DNA of 64,000 nucleotides from Candidatus Planktophila sulfonica (GTDB taxonomy: Bacteria; Actinomycetota; Actinomycetes; Nanopelagicales; Nanopelagicaceae): positions 1,178,001 through 1,242,000 of the forward strand of contig NZ_CP016773.1 of NCBI RefSeq assembly GCF_002288065.1, read 5' to 3'. The position numbers were made by a program, and so were the translations under genes. Positions 27,033 through 34,355 of the stretch are shown here, piece after piece; positions within the stretch are counted from its first letter, which is position 1; every line of letters starts with the position of its first letter. The notes below the pieces were generated by a model. That model made no database searches and was not told the DNA's origin. It was given only the letters and a program-made list of their open reading frames with translations.

Positions 27033-27883
27033 GCAACAACTAGCAATATCGAGAGCAAGCTCAAGTAAGTGATGGACCAGTGGAAAATTCCTGCCGCCAC
27101 TTTATTGTAATTATCTGAATTCTCTTTCAGTGCAAAGAGTTGGAAGGTAAAGACCGCACCAAGTAGAACTGTTGTGCACAAGACCCATACAGGCAGCTCG
27201 GCAAGTTGAATCATCGCTGTTGAAGAAATAACCATTGCAATCGTGTGAAACCACATCTGTCCGATCACTGATGATTGCGAAGAAACAGAAGGCAACATCG
27301 GAATTCCTGCAGCGGAATAATCATCTTTATATTTGATTGCAAGTGCCCAAAAGTGCGGTGGAGTCCAGAAGAAGACCACCATAAAGAATGCAACTGGAAC
27401 CCATGTCAGAGATCCTGTAACTGCAGCCCAACCAATCAGTACAGGCATACAACCTGCTGCCCCACCCCACACAATATTTTGAGATGTATTTGGCTTGAGA
27501 AGAATTGTGTAGATCACTACGTAGTAGAAAATTGCTAACGCCGTGAGCAAAGTGGCAAGCGCTGTAGTAAAGATTGCGAAGATTGCGAGCGAGAGAATTG
27601 ATATCGCTGTTGCAAAGAGAGTTGCGTGTTTGCGTGAAATTGCACCTGTGACAATTGGGCGCTTAGAAGTACGCACCATCAATTTGTCTGTGTCGGCTTC
27701 GATCACCATGTTGAAGGCGTTTGACGCCCCCGCTGCGAGTGTTCCACCGACCAGAGTGGCAGCGACTAGGCCAAAGGAAGGAAGACCCTTTTCAGCCAAG
27801 ACCATAGCGGGCAGTGTTGTGATGATTAAGAGCTCAACTACGCGTAATTTCATCAAATCGATATAGGCGCGGAGGGCTGACAC
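27014..27883 (-). CDS. ctaB: Protoheme IX farnesyltransferase (heme O synthase)
   Basis: CtaB farnesylates heme B to heme O for cytochrome oxidase. It is a UbiA-type membrane prenyltransferase with ~9 transmembrane helices. The first Asp-rich motif is NMVIEADTDKLMVRTSKRP and the second is the YKDDYSAAGIPML loop. I take the GTG at 27883 as the start (289 residues, VSALRAYIDLMKLRVVE), because TACCCT lies exactly 6 nt upstream. A longer frame to a GTG at 27934 exists but adds a non-conserved-looking 17-residue leader. CDS ends overlap with metZ (19 bp). No other cta genes are in the window. Confidence 0.94.
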   Translation of the reverse strand: MSALRAYIDLMKLRVVELLIITTLPAMVLAEKGLPSFGLVAATLVGGTLAAGASNAFNMVIEADTDKLMVRTSKRPIVTGAISRKHATLFATAISILSLAIFAIFTTALATLLTALAIFYYVVIYTILLKPNTSQNIVWGGAAGCMPVLIGWAAVTGSLTWVPVAFFMVVFFWTPPHFWALAIKYKDDYSAAGIPMLPSVSSQSSVIGQMWFHTIAMVISSTAMIQLAELPVWVLCTTVLLGAVFTFQLFALKENSDNYNKVAAGIFHWSITYLSLLSILLVVAQLLSA

Positions 27884-27889
27884 GCGCTT

Positions 27890-27895
27890 AGGGTA
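27890..27895 (-). promoter_or_regulatory. Leaderless -10 box deciding the ctaB start
   Basis: Minus-strand TACCCT lies exactly 6 nt before the GTG at 27883, supporting that start over the upstream GTG at 27934. Confidence 0.45.
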
Positions 27896-27982
27896 CCCAT
27901 AATTGCCAGGGAGGATGAGGTCGATTCTCAGCACCCTTTAAGGATGCTCTTCTACCTTGCTCTTAATGAAAGGGGTCACACA

Positions 27983-28441
27983 ATGACACCGAATACGACA
28001 CCAGATCCGTCACCAAAACCAGAATGGTTTGAACTTACTGAGAATCAAACTCCATCAGCGGGTTTGCGCAAGGTAAATAAGGTTCTTCCAATTACCACTC
28101 TTGTGGTTGCTGGCGGTCTACTTCTTGGTGGTTCATTATTTGCAAACGCTAATAATGAAAGTTCGATCCCTACAGAAAATTCAGTAGCAACTCAATCTGC
28201 TGTAGCAAGTGCACCGGCACCAACTGCTGCGAGTGTTTCTAATAACTCTGCGGCGGTAACTCCCGCCAAGCCAACCACAGTAAAAACTGTAACCGGCGCC
28301 AACGGACTTCCGATGCCCGTTGTAACAAACGTTCCTCAACGTGGCGATGACGACGATGATGAACACGAAGGACGTAAACGCGGCGATCGTGAGAGAGATC
28401 ATGACGATGATGATCAAGATGAAGATGAGGACGACGACTAA
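27983..28441 (+). CDS. Single-pass membrane protein with highly acidic C-terminal tail, unknown
   Basis: The 152-residue frame begins at the ATG at 27983, preceded by a good GAAAGGGG Shine-Dalgarno sequence 7 nt upstream; an in-frame upstream start at 27944 lacks this. Residues 1-33 are Pro-rich and polar, 34-55 form one transmembrane helix (LPITTLVVAGGLLLGGSLF), then a Ser/Ala/Thr/Pro-rich linker, and the last ~32 residues are almost all Asp/Glu with some Arg/His/Lys (DDDDDEHEGRKRGDRERD and a final DEDEDDD). By the positive-inside rule the tail should be outside, where it could bind Ca2+ or other cations. I recognise no family. Its stop is nested (CTAA) with that of the convergent PBP4 gene. 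Confidence 0.6.
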   Translation: MTPNTTPDPSPKPEWFELTENQTPSAGLRKVNKVLPITTLVVAGGLLLGGSLFANANNESSIPTENSVATQSAVASAPAPTAASVSNNSAAVTPAKPTTVKTVTGANGLPMPVVTNVPQRGDDDDDEHEGRKRGDRERDHDDDDQDEDEDDD

Positions 28442-29637
28442 GCCGTTGTTACAACCTCAACTGCTACAACCTCGGCAGGTTGAACCGGGAAGATAGGAAG
28501 TAGCGGAGCCGCGACTTTGCCAAGTATGCGGTCCACGGTTGAACGTGCAAATTTCTCAGCGCGTGAACTTCTATTTAAGCGATCTGCGATGATAACGAAG
28601 ACATACTCACGATCACCTGCTTCGACATAACCTGCAAGATTTGTTGTTCCGTTCAATGTTCCTGTCTTTGCTTTAACTAAACCAATAGCTTCTGGCGCAG
28701 TGTCAACAAATCTCTTCTTAAGTGTTCCAGTGATTCCACCGATTGGAAGTCCACTAATGAGCGGGGCAAACTTTGCATCGGTGCGTATCTTCGCCAACAA
28801 ACGGGCGACTTGAATCGCTGTAATTCGATTCTCATGTGAAAGGCCACTCGCATCGCGGGCTAAGAGGCCCTTGCTATCTACTCCCAAGCCAGTCAGAACC
28901 TCGTCAAAAGTTCTTGCTACACCTTCATTATTGAGCGGATAGCCAGCAGCTTGAGAGGCAAGGCGGGCGATGCGCTCAGTTAATAAATTATCGCTCCATG
29001 TCAGAGCAAAGGCCAACATTTCCTGAAGTTCAGGAGACTGTGAAGAGAGAATTTCTTCTCCAGAAAGTTCTAGAGCTTTCTCACTCGATACCCGCTTCAT
29101 CGCGGCCTTTACTCCGCGCTTTGCAAAGAAAGCTTTGATGTTGGCTACATCTTGTGAATACAGATCAGAGTAATAAATTGTTGAGTTGCGGATAGAACCA
29201 GGGTTCGCCTCTTGCAGTGCTGATAGTGCGTTGTATTCAATCCGCGGAATAGATGTGCGGCCCATCTTCTTAGCTACTGAATCGTTCAAGCTCATCCAGG
29301 GGTCGAGTGATCCATGGATCACAATGCTCTTCTCATTGACTCCAACCCAAGCCGACGTTGTAAAGCGTTCGGTTGGATCCATGTAGGTCAGTGCGGCAGC
29401 TGCGGAATAGATTTTTAATACAGATGCAGGTTTGCGAGGAGAGTATGCGCTCTTCTCAAATACAACAGCGCCTGTCAGCTGGTCAATGACTGCAACTGAT
29501 GGATTAGCAAGTGCTGAACTTGCTGTCAGTCTTTCAAAGGTTGCGGCAACGCTTAGCGGGTCAACTGCCGAAGCTTGAATGGGAGAAATATTTGGGATGG
29601 CAAAAATAAGACATGCCAATATCCCAAACTTCTTCAT
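28438..29637 (-). CDS. dacB: D-alanyl-D-alanine carboxypeptidase/endopeptidase, PBP4 (peptidase S13) family
   Basis: This exported penicillin-binding protein trims or cleaves peptidoglycan peptides. The 399-residue product has a signal peptide (FGILACLIFAIPNISPIQASA) and the three serine-acyl-transferase motifs: SVLK at 72-75 (after KPA), SDN in LTWSDNLLTERIA, and KTG in VKAKTGTLNGTTNLAGYVE. The spacing between SxxK and SxN includes the insert domain typical of PBP4. Its 3' end shares CTAA with the acidic membrane protein gene, and it lies 8 bp downstream of the small membrane protein gene on the same strand. Confidence 0.92.
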   Translation of the reverse strand: MKKFGILACLIFAIPNISPIQASAVDPLSVAATFERLTASSALANPSVAVIDQLTGAVVFEKSAYSPRKPASVLKIYSAAAALTYMDPTERFTTSAWVGVNEKSIVIHGSLDPWMSLNDSVAKKMGRTSIPRIEYNALSALQEANPGSIRNSTIYYSDLYSQDVANIKAFFAKRGVKAAMKRVSSEKALELSGEEILSSQSPELQEMLAFALTWSDNLLTERIARLASQAAGYPLNNEGVARTFDEVLTGLGVDSKGLLARDASGLSHENRITAIQVARLLAKIRTDAKFAPLISGLPIGGITGTLKKRFVDTAPEAIGLVKAKTGTLNGTTNLAGYVEAGDREYVFVIIADRLNRSSRAEKFARSTVDRILGKVAAPLLPIFPVQPAEVVAVEVVTTA

Positions 29638-29645
29638 GAATTCAA

Positions 29646-29990
29646 TTACCAGACGTATGCAATAAGAATGTTCAGAACTGTTAATCCGAGCATTGCGGCC
29701 CAGACTGAATTCTTAAGTACTGGCTTCTTTAGATTCTTATAACCAAGTGTCAAAATCACAGCGATAACCAATCCTTTGACCCCAAATTTGCTGTGGTTTG
29801 CAGCCTCTTCGTGAGCCTGATCCCACAGACCAACCATGACCACTGCGGCAACGAGGGCGGTAAGAGAAGCGTGGACAACGCCAGCACTTAACTTCTTTGG
29901 ATTCTTATTAGCCTGCAAGAGCAAGAGCACAAGAATTCCAACTACGCAGAGCAGGTGGATGCCAAATGCGATGTGATAAACGATCTCCAT
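29646..29990 (-). CDS. Small four-helix membrane protein, unknown
   Basis: The 114-residue product has four predicted transmembrane segments: IAFGIHLLCVVGILVLLLL, VVHASLTALVAAVVMVGLW, FGVKGLVIAVILTLGY and VWAAMLGLTVLNILIAYVW. The first helix contains a His (IHLL), and a small His/Asp/Glu-containing loop (WDQAHEEAANHS) lies between helices 2 and 3. A clear AAGGAG Shine-Dalgarno sequence sets the ATG at 29990. It precedes the PBP4 gene by 8 bp and may be cotranscribed with it. Function not recognised. Confidence 0.65.
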   Translation of the reverse strand: MEIVYHIAFGIHLLCVVGILVLLLLQANKNPKKLSAGVVHASLTALVAAVVMVGLWDQAHEEAANHSKFGVKGLVIAVILTLGYKNLKKPVLKNSVWAAMLGLTVLNILIAYVW

Positions 29991-30002
29991 GATGACTCCT
30001 TA

Positions 30003-30032
30003 TTGGTAATGCCACTGCCTTAAGTTTAGAGT
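30003..30032 (+). promoter_or_regulatory. Leaderless promoter of the SpoU methyltransferase gene
   Basis: TTGGTA (30003-30008), an 18-nt spacer and TAGAGT (30027-30032) are followed by exactly 6 nt and the ATG at 30039. This is one of the few leaderless promoters here with a recognisable -35. Confidence 0.55.
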
Positions 30033-30038
30033 GCATCC

Positions 30039-30689
30039 ATGGAAATCAATACACCTGCAGTCATCGGACCGGGTGAATTTTTCCCTGTTGTCGGAGTCGG
30101 GCCTCACGAAAAGCCATGGCCAACCGGCGCTCAATATGATCCTGAACTTCTTGAAAATGGCGATCGTAGAAATGTCTTGGACCATTACAGATATTGGACA
30201 GTTGAAGCAATTGTTGCCGATCTCAATACCAAGCGACATAAACTTCAGATTGCAATTGAGAATTGGCAACATGATTTAAATATCGGCTCCATAGTTCGCA
30301 CAGCTAATGCATTTAACGCTTCTTATGTACATATTGTTGGCAAGCGCGACTGGAATAAGCGCGGAGCCATGGTGACAGATCGATATCTCACCGTTTTACA
30401 TCATCCAACAATCGCAGAATTTGCTCAGTGGTGTGCAGAAAATGAAACACCGATTATTGGAATCGACAATGTTCCAGGTTCAAAGCACCTTGAAGGTGCG
30501 CAACTTCCAGAGAAATGCGTTCTTCTCTTTGGCCAAGAGGGCGCAGGCATGTCTGATGAAGGCATCGCTATCTGCGAAGTTCTCTATGCAATCGAGCAAT
30601 ACGGGTCAACGCGTTCCATGAACGCATCTGCAGCCGGTGCAATAGCTATGTACCACTGGGCTTTGCAACACCTGCCCCGCAAGATTTAA
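30039..30689 (+). CDS. SpoU/TrmH-family RNA 2'-O-methyltransferase
   Basis: The 216-residue protein contains the three SPOUT motifs: NIGSIVRTANAFNASYVHIVG (motif 1, with the catalytic Arg), CVLLFGQEGAGMSDEGIAIC (motif 2) and IEQYGSTRSMNASAAGAIAMY (motif 3), forming the trefoil-knot SAM site. The N-terminal ~85 residues are a family-specific extension. Substrate RNA (tRNA or rRNA) cannot be decided. The preceding TTGGTA...TAGAGT promoter places the transcription start at or next to the ATG. Its stop codon shares TTAA with that of the convergent TPR gene. Confidence 0.88.
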   Translation: MEINTPAVIGPGEFFPVVGVGPHEKPWPTGAQYDPELLENGDRRNVLDHYRYWTVEAIVADLNTKRHKLQIAIENWQHDLNIGSIVRTANAFNASYVHIVGKRDWNKRGAMVTDRYLTVLHHPTIAEFAQWCAENETPIIGIDNVPGSKHLEGAQLPEKCVLLFGQEGAGMSDEGIAICEVLYAIEQYGSTRSMNASAAGAIAMYHWALQHLPRKI

Positions 30690-31651
30690 TCGTTTAAAGT
30701 AACAATCGCATCCGTTTCAGGATCATCTGCGAGAGCTTCTCGTACAGACTTGAGGCGTCGTTCAACTTCATCGGCCTCTTCCATTCGACCAAGTTGGCGC
30801 ATAACAGCAACCATACGGTCTTCGATATCGAGGATGAACTCAAAATCTTTTGGTTCATCTTCGGCAACTATCTGCAGAACGCCATCGAGAGTGGAAAGTC
30901 CGTCTTCTAGCTTTCCTAGAAGGATTTCAGCTTTTCCGAGTTCAAAAAGAGCAAAAGTTTCGCGGCGGTGATCGTGCGCAGTTTCAAAGACATCAATTGA
31001 TTTCTGCGCCGCTTCGAAGGCTTTCTCGCCTTCTTTAAGTTCGTTGTAGCAAGATGCAATCTTCTGGTCGCAGCGAGCAACGTGGATGATTTCTTTCTCG
31101 AGCTTAAACATCTTGCGCGCTTCTTGGAAACAGATGACTGCTTCGGAGTAATTCTTCAGTTCGCGCTGTGCGCATCCGATGAGGTGCATATCGTTTGCTG
31201 CGCCGATGTTATTTCCATCAACGAGATGTTCTTGTGAACATTCGTACATGGTTTCGATTACCTTTTCGTAATTCTTTGAGGCGTACCACCATTCGCCGAG
31301 AGTGCAGGCGAGTTCAAGAGCGATAGGAGATTTGTTCTCACGCAAAATAGAAACTGCTTTGCTCATTGCAGTTGCTGCTTCATCCATACGCTTTAACTGA
31401 TTGAGGTTGTATCCAATTGCAGAATATGCCTGAGCTAATCCTTCACTTGGCGCTGATGCTCCGAGTTCAGAGAAGATATCTCGCGCAGTTTCAGCGAGCG
31501 CGAGCGCCTCGTCATATTGGCCGCGAGCAAAGATGCGCGCAGAAAGTTCGTAATAAGTATTTGCTCGTTCTTCACCGTGGACTTCGGGGATTCGATCCCA
31601 GAGCATCTCTTCAGTTACGAGCTCGTCCTGGCCTTCGTCATCACTCATCAA
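30686..31651 (-). CDS. Tetratricopeptide-repeat protein
   Basis: The 321-residue soluble, acidic protein consists of about six TPR-like helical hairpins, e.g. ANTYYELSARIFARGQYDEALALAETARDIF, AQAYSAIGYNLNQLKRMDEAATAMSKA, and ANDMHLIGCAQRELKNYSEAVICFQEARKMF (quoted in parts). No signal peptide or catalytic domain is seen, so it is probably a scaffold or an adaptor. A strong GGGGAGGT Shine-Dalgarno sequence fixes the start. It is divergent from the cbiM operon across 165 bp; the Fur-like operator there is 137 bp away and much closer to cbiM. Confidence 0.8.
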   Translation of the reverse strand: MMSDDEGQDELVTEEMLWDRIPEVHGEERANTYYELSARIFARGQYDEALALAETARDIFSELGASAPSEGLAQAYSAIGYNLNQLKRMDEAATAMSKAVSILRENKSPIALELACTLGEWWYASKNYEKVIETMYECSQEHLVDGNNIGAANDMHLIGCAQRELKNYSEAVICFQEARKMFKLEKEIIHVARCDQKIASCYNELKEGEKAFEAAQKSIDVFETAHDHRRETFALFELGKAEILLGKLEDGLSTLDGVLQIVAEDEPKDFEFILDIEDRMVAVMRQLGRMEEADEVERRLKSVREALADDPETDAIVTLND

Positions 31652-31787
31652 AAGACCTCCCCTTGCTTCGTTCTAGCGCTTCCTACTAGGACTCGAGATT
31701 CACACACACTAGACCTAACGCCCAGGATGGGGCCGATATTTCCCTGCGAGAGGCGTGAGAATCTAGTCTTCTGCCTTCCAGATGCAG

Positions 31788-31804
31788 ATGCAAATGATTT
31801 GCAT
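31788..31804. promoter_or_regulatory. Fur-family operator-like perfect palindrome in the cbiM promoter (Nur/Zur-like)
   Basis: ATGCAAATGATTTGCAT is a perfect 8-1-8 inverted repeat. It contains TGCAA-N5-TTGCA, the core I recall for boxes of the nickel regulator Nur in Streptomyces, and it also has the AAATGATTT centre of Zur-type boxes. It directly abuts TAACCT, the inferred -10 box, and so fills the 17-nt promoter spacer. A repressor bound here would block transcription of the ECF transporter. Confidence 0.65.
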
Positions 31805-31810
31805 TAACCT
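31805..31810 (+). promoter_or_regulatory. Leaderless -10 box of the cbiM operon
   Basis: TAACCT lies exactly 6 nt before the cbiM ATG at 31817 and immediately follows the palindromic operator. No Shine-Dalgarno site is present. Confidence 0.55.
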
Positions 31811-31816
31811 TCTTCC

Positions 31817-32494
31817 ATGCATATTCCTGATGGGTTTATCGATATCCCTACGTCGACCGCCTTTGCCGCCCTTGCGGCAGCCGGAGTCGCTCTCTCAATT
31901 AAGGGAGCGAAATCGACTCTCGATGAGAAGACAGCTCCTCTTGCAGGACTTACTGCGACATTTATCTTTGCAGTTCAGATGCTCAACTTCCCCGTCGCTG
32001 CAGGAACTAGTGGCCACTTACTTGGAGGCGCACTTGCTGCCGTTCTTGTGGGGCCGTATGCGGCAACGCTTTCACTTACCGTCGTTCTCTTAATGCAAGG
32101 TCTCCTCTTTGCAGACGGTGGATTAACAGCAATTGGTCTCAATGTATTTAACATGGCGATCATCGGAGTCTGGGCTGGCTATGGCGCGTTCTTGCTTCTT
32201 CAAAAGATTTTGCCGTCATCAAAATTCTCCACAACGATTTCTGCAGGGTTAGCTGGATTGCTCTCAGTCCCAGCAGCTGCAGCAGGATTCGTATTGCAAT
32301 ACTCAATCGGTGCAAATGCAACATTCTCGGTCTCTGCAGTTTTGACAGCAATGATTAGTACTCACGTTCTTATCGGAATCGGTGAAGCGCTCATTACAGC
32401 TTTTGCAGTTGGCGCAGTTCTCGCGAGTCGTTCTGATTTGGTTTACGGATACAAGGGCGAGAAGCAAGCTCTCGAAATCAGGAGCGCATCGTGA
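31817..32494 (+). CDS. cbiM: ECF transporter substrate-specificity component CbiM/NikM (nickel/cobalt)
   Basis: CbiM is the S component of group I energy-coupling-factor transporters for Ni2+ or Co2+. The 225-residue membrane protein begins MHIPDGF; in this family the N-terminal His2 together with an invariant internal His coordinates the metal. It has ~6 transmembrane helices, a typical FPVAAGTSGHLLGGALAAVLVGPYAATL block and a GLTAIGLNVFNMAIIGVW block. The residues alone do not separate Ni from Co. The operator just upstream, the lack of a cobalamin riboswitch and the PDGLE partner slightly favour nickel. It overlaps the PDGLE gene by 4 bases (GTGA). Confidence 0.93.
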   Translation: MHIPDGFIDIPTSTAFAALAAAGVALSIKGAKSTLDEKTAPLAGLTATFIFAVQMLNFPVAAGTSGHLLGGALAAVLVGPYAATLSLTVVLLMQGLLFADGGLTAIGLNVFNMAIIGVWAGYGAFLLLQKILPSSKFSTTISAGLAGLLSVPAAAAGFVLQYSIGANATFSVSAVLTAMISTHVLIGIGEALITAFAVGAVLASRSDLVYGYKGEKQALEIRSAS

Positions 32495-32793
32495 AGAATA
32501 AAAACTTTCTACTTGCAGGCCTGCTTGCCTCTCTCTTGCTAGCTGGCGTCGCATCTTTCTATGCATCTTCTAGTCCTGATGGTCTTGAGAAAGTTGCAGA
32601 AGATATTGGATTTATCGATTCAGCAAAAGATCATGCAAATGCTGATGGCGCTCTCGCAGATTACGGAGTGAAGGGAATCGATAACCCTCGCTTCTCAACG
32701 GGTGCTGCGGGAGTTATTGGAGTCTTAGCTACAGGGGTTATTTCAACTGGCTTATTTATGCTGGTCCGCCGTAAGTCAGGTTCAGAGAAATAA
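32491..32793 (+). CDS. PDGLE-domain protein, CbiN/NikN-like ECF transporter subunit
   Basis: The 100-residue protein has an N-terminal transmembrane helix (FLLAGLLASLLLAGVASFYA), then the diagnostic SSSPDGLEKVAEDIGF motif, an extracytoplasmic loop and a second helix (GVIGVLATGVISTGLFMLV). This is the usual two-helix small subunit needed for metal uptake by CbiM/NikM transporters. The start is a GTG overlapping cbiM. Its TAA at 32791 overlaps a possible non-canonical start of the next gene. Confidence 0.9.
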   Translation: MKNKNFLLAGLLASLLLAGVASFYASSSPDGLEKVAEDIGFIDSAKDHANADGALADYGVKGIDNPRFSTGAAGVIGVLATGVISTGLFMLVRRKSGSEK

Positions 32794-32852
32794 AGCCGCA
32801 TACTCAGGATTTAGATCTCGTTCACACCCACGGCCACCACCACGGCCACGAT

Positions 32853-33608
32853 GTGGGTGAAAGGCTTTATCTACACAGACACTCTGTGACTCATCTACTT
32901 CCATCACACATCAAAATCCTCGCGGTTCTGGCCTTTATCTTGGTCGCAGTTTCTACTCCAATTACGCGTTGGCAGACTTTTATCGCTCTCTTTGCATTGG
33001 TGATTGCCGCTGCGTTCTTCAGCAAGATTCCTCTGCTTCTTCTCTTCAAGAGAGCACTCATCGAAATTCCATTCGTCTTCTTCGCAATCCTTATGCCTTT
33101 CTTTGGCGAAGGTGAGCGTTTTGAAATCGCCGGTATCCAGCTCTATCGCGAAGGTCTATTGGCCGGTACTTCTATCGTTGCCAAAGGAAGTCTCGGGGTA
33201 CTTGCGGCAGTAATCCTTTCTACGACGACAACTGCGCGTGAAATTCTCCGTGGACTTGAAAGACTTAAATTGCCGACAGTCATGGTGCAGATTGCATCTT
33301 TCATGTTGCGCTACGTCAACGTAATTAGCGATGAGATGGAGCGCATGAAGATTGCGCGCGAATCTCGTGGATTTATCGCCACCGGAATTAAGCATTGGAA
33401 AGTAATCGCCACATCTGCGGCTGCTCTCTTTATCCGTTCTTACGAACGCGGCGAGCGAGTTCACTTGGCGATGCTTTCACGTGGTTTCGATGGAAATTTG
33501 CCGTCGCTTGGAAATCCTGTAGTTACAACTCGTCAGTGGTTTACCGCTCTATCTCTACCTGGAATTGCACTATCCACATCACTTCTATTTCTTGCGATCG
33601 GTTGGTAA
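32853..33608 (+). CDS. cbiQ: ECF transporter transmembrane coupling component CbiQ (5' end uncertain)
   Basis: The T component couples the S component to the ATPase. From the GTG at 32853 it has 251 residues with ~5 transmembrane helices and the two coupling-helix motifs of the family, the A-R-G type ARESRGF and the second LAMLSRGFDG. The N-terminus LYLHRHSVTHLLPSHIKILAVLAF aligns with the start region of CbiQ proteins. The frame is open further upstream to 32775 and there encodes HTHGHHHGHD immediately before this GTG, but contains no ATG, GTG or TTG; the most likely true start is an ATA at 32790 overlapping the stop of the PDGLE gene. The GTG has no Shine-Dalgarno site. Confidence 0.85.
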   Translation: MGERLYLHRHSVTHLLPSHIKILAVLAFILVAVSTPITRWQTFIALFALVIAAAFFSKIPLLLLFKRALIEIPFVFFAILMPFFGEGERFEIAGIQLYREGLLAGTSIVAKGSLGVLAAVILSTTTTAREILRGLERLKLPTVMVQIASFMLRYVNVISDEMERMKIARESRGFIATGIKHWKVIATSAAALFIRSYERGERVHLAMLSRGFDGNLPSLGNPVVTTRQWFTALSLPGIALSTSLLFLAIGW

Positions 33609-33611
33609 AGC

Positions 33612-34355
33612 ATGAACACAACACCAAGTCTGCAGATTTCAAATCTCGCCTTTGCCTACCCAGATGGCAACCAAGCGCTTTACGGCGTGAACCTCACAAT
33701 CAGTAAGGGTGAGCGAGTAGCCCTTCTTGGTCCTAACGGTGCCGGTAAGACAACGCTTGTCATGCATATGAATGGAATTCATCCCACGATGCAGGGTGAA
33801 GTCAGAATTGCGGGCGAGCTCGTTGATGCAAAGAATAAAGAGACGCTCAAGCAGATTCGCGCCAAAGTAGGAATCGTTTTCCAAGATCCAGATGACCAAC
33901 TTTTCATGCCGACCGTTGGCGAAGATGTTGCTTTCGGTCCATTCAATATGGGACTTCGTGGAGATGAATTAAGTGCAGTAGTTGATGAAGCTCTGAGCCA
34001 AGTTGGAATGCTTGAATTTAGAGATCGCCCACCTCACCATCTCTCATTCGGTCAGCGTCGTCGCGTGGCTGTTGCAACCGTGCTGGCTATGAAGCCAGAG
34101 ATTCTTGTTATGGATGAGCCTTCTTCAAATCTTGATCCAGCTAGCCGCCGCGAATTGGCAGAGATTGTTCGATCATTAGATGTCACTATCGTCATGGTGA
34201 CGCATGATCTTCCTTATGCACTCGAACTCTGCGAGAGATCAGTGATTCTTTCCGGTGGAATCATTGTTGCTGATGCACCTACGCGAGAAATTCTTACCAA
34301 TGCCTCACTCTTGGCATCGCATCGCCTCGAGCTACCCGTTGGATTTACGCTGTAA
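33612..34355 (+). CDS. cbiO: ECF transporter ATP-binding component CbiO
   Basis: The A component powers nickel/cobalt uptake. The 247-residue ABC ATPase has Walker A GPNGAGKT, the Q-loop [24 protein letters not shown] (the DPDDQLF pattern is characteristic of ECF ATPases), signature [13 protein letters not shown], Walker [14 protein letters not shown] and switch His in [14 protein letters not shown]. It starts 3 bp after cbiQ and completes the four-gene cbiM-PDGLE-cbiQ-cbiO operon. Only one ATPase is present, so it should act as a homodimer. Its 3' end overlaps the convergent EamA gene by 24 bp. Confidence 0.95.
   Translation: MNTTPSLQISNLAFAYPDGNQALYGVNLTISKGERVALLGPNGAGKTTLVMHMNGIHPTMQGEVRIAGELVDAKNKETLKQIRAKVGIVFQDPDDQLFMPTVGEDVAFGPFNMGLRGDELSAVVDEALSQVGMLEFRDRPPHHLSFGQRRRVAVATVLAMKPEILVMDEPSSNLDPASRRELAEIVRSLDVTIVMVTHDLPYALELCERSVILSGGIIVADAPTREILTNASLLASHRLELPVGFTL

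Noticed and set aside
31652-31787. Cobalamin riboswitch before the cbiM operon
   Set aside because: No B12-box-like sequence or extended structured leader; the operon appears to start at the ATG.
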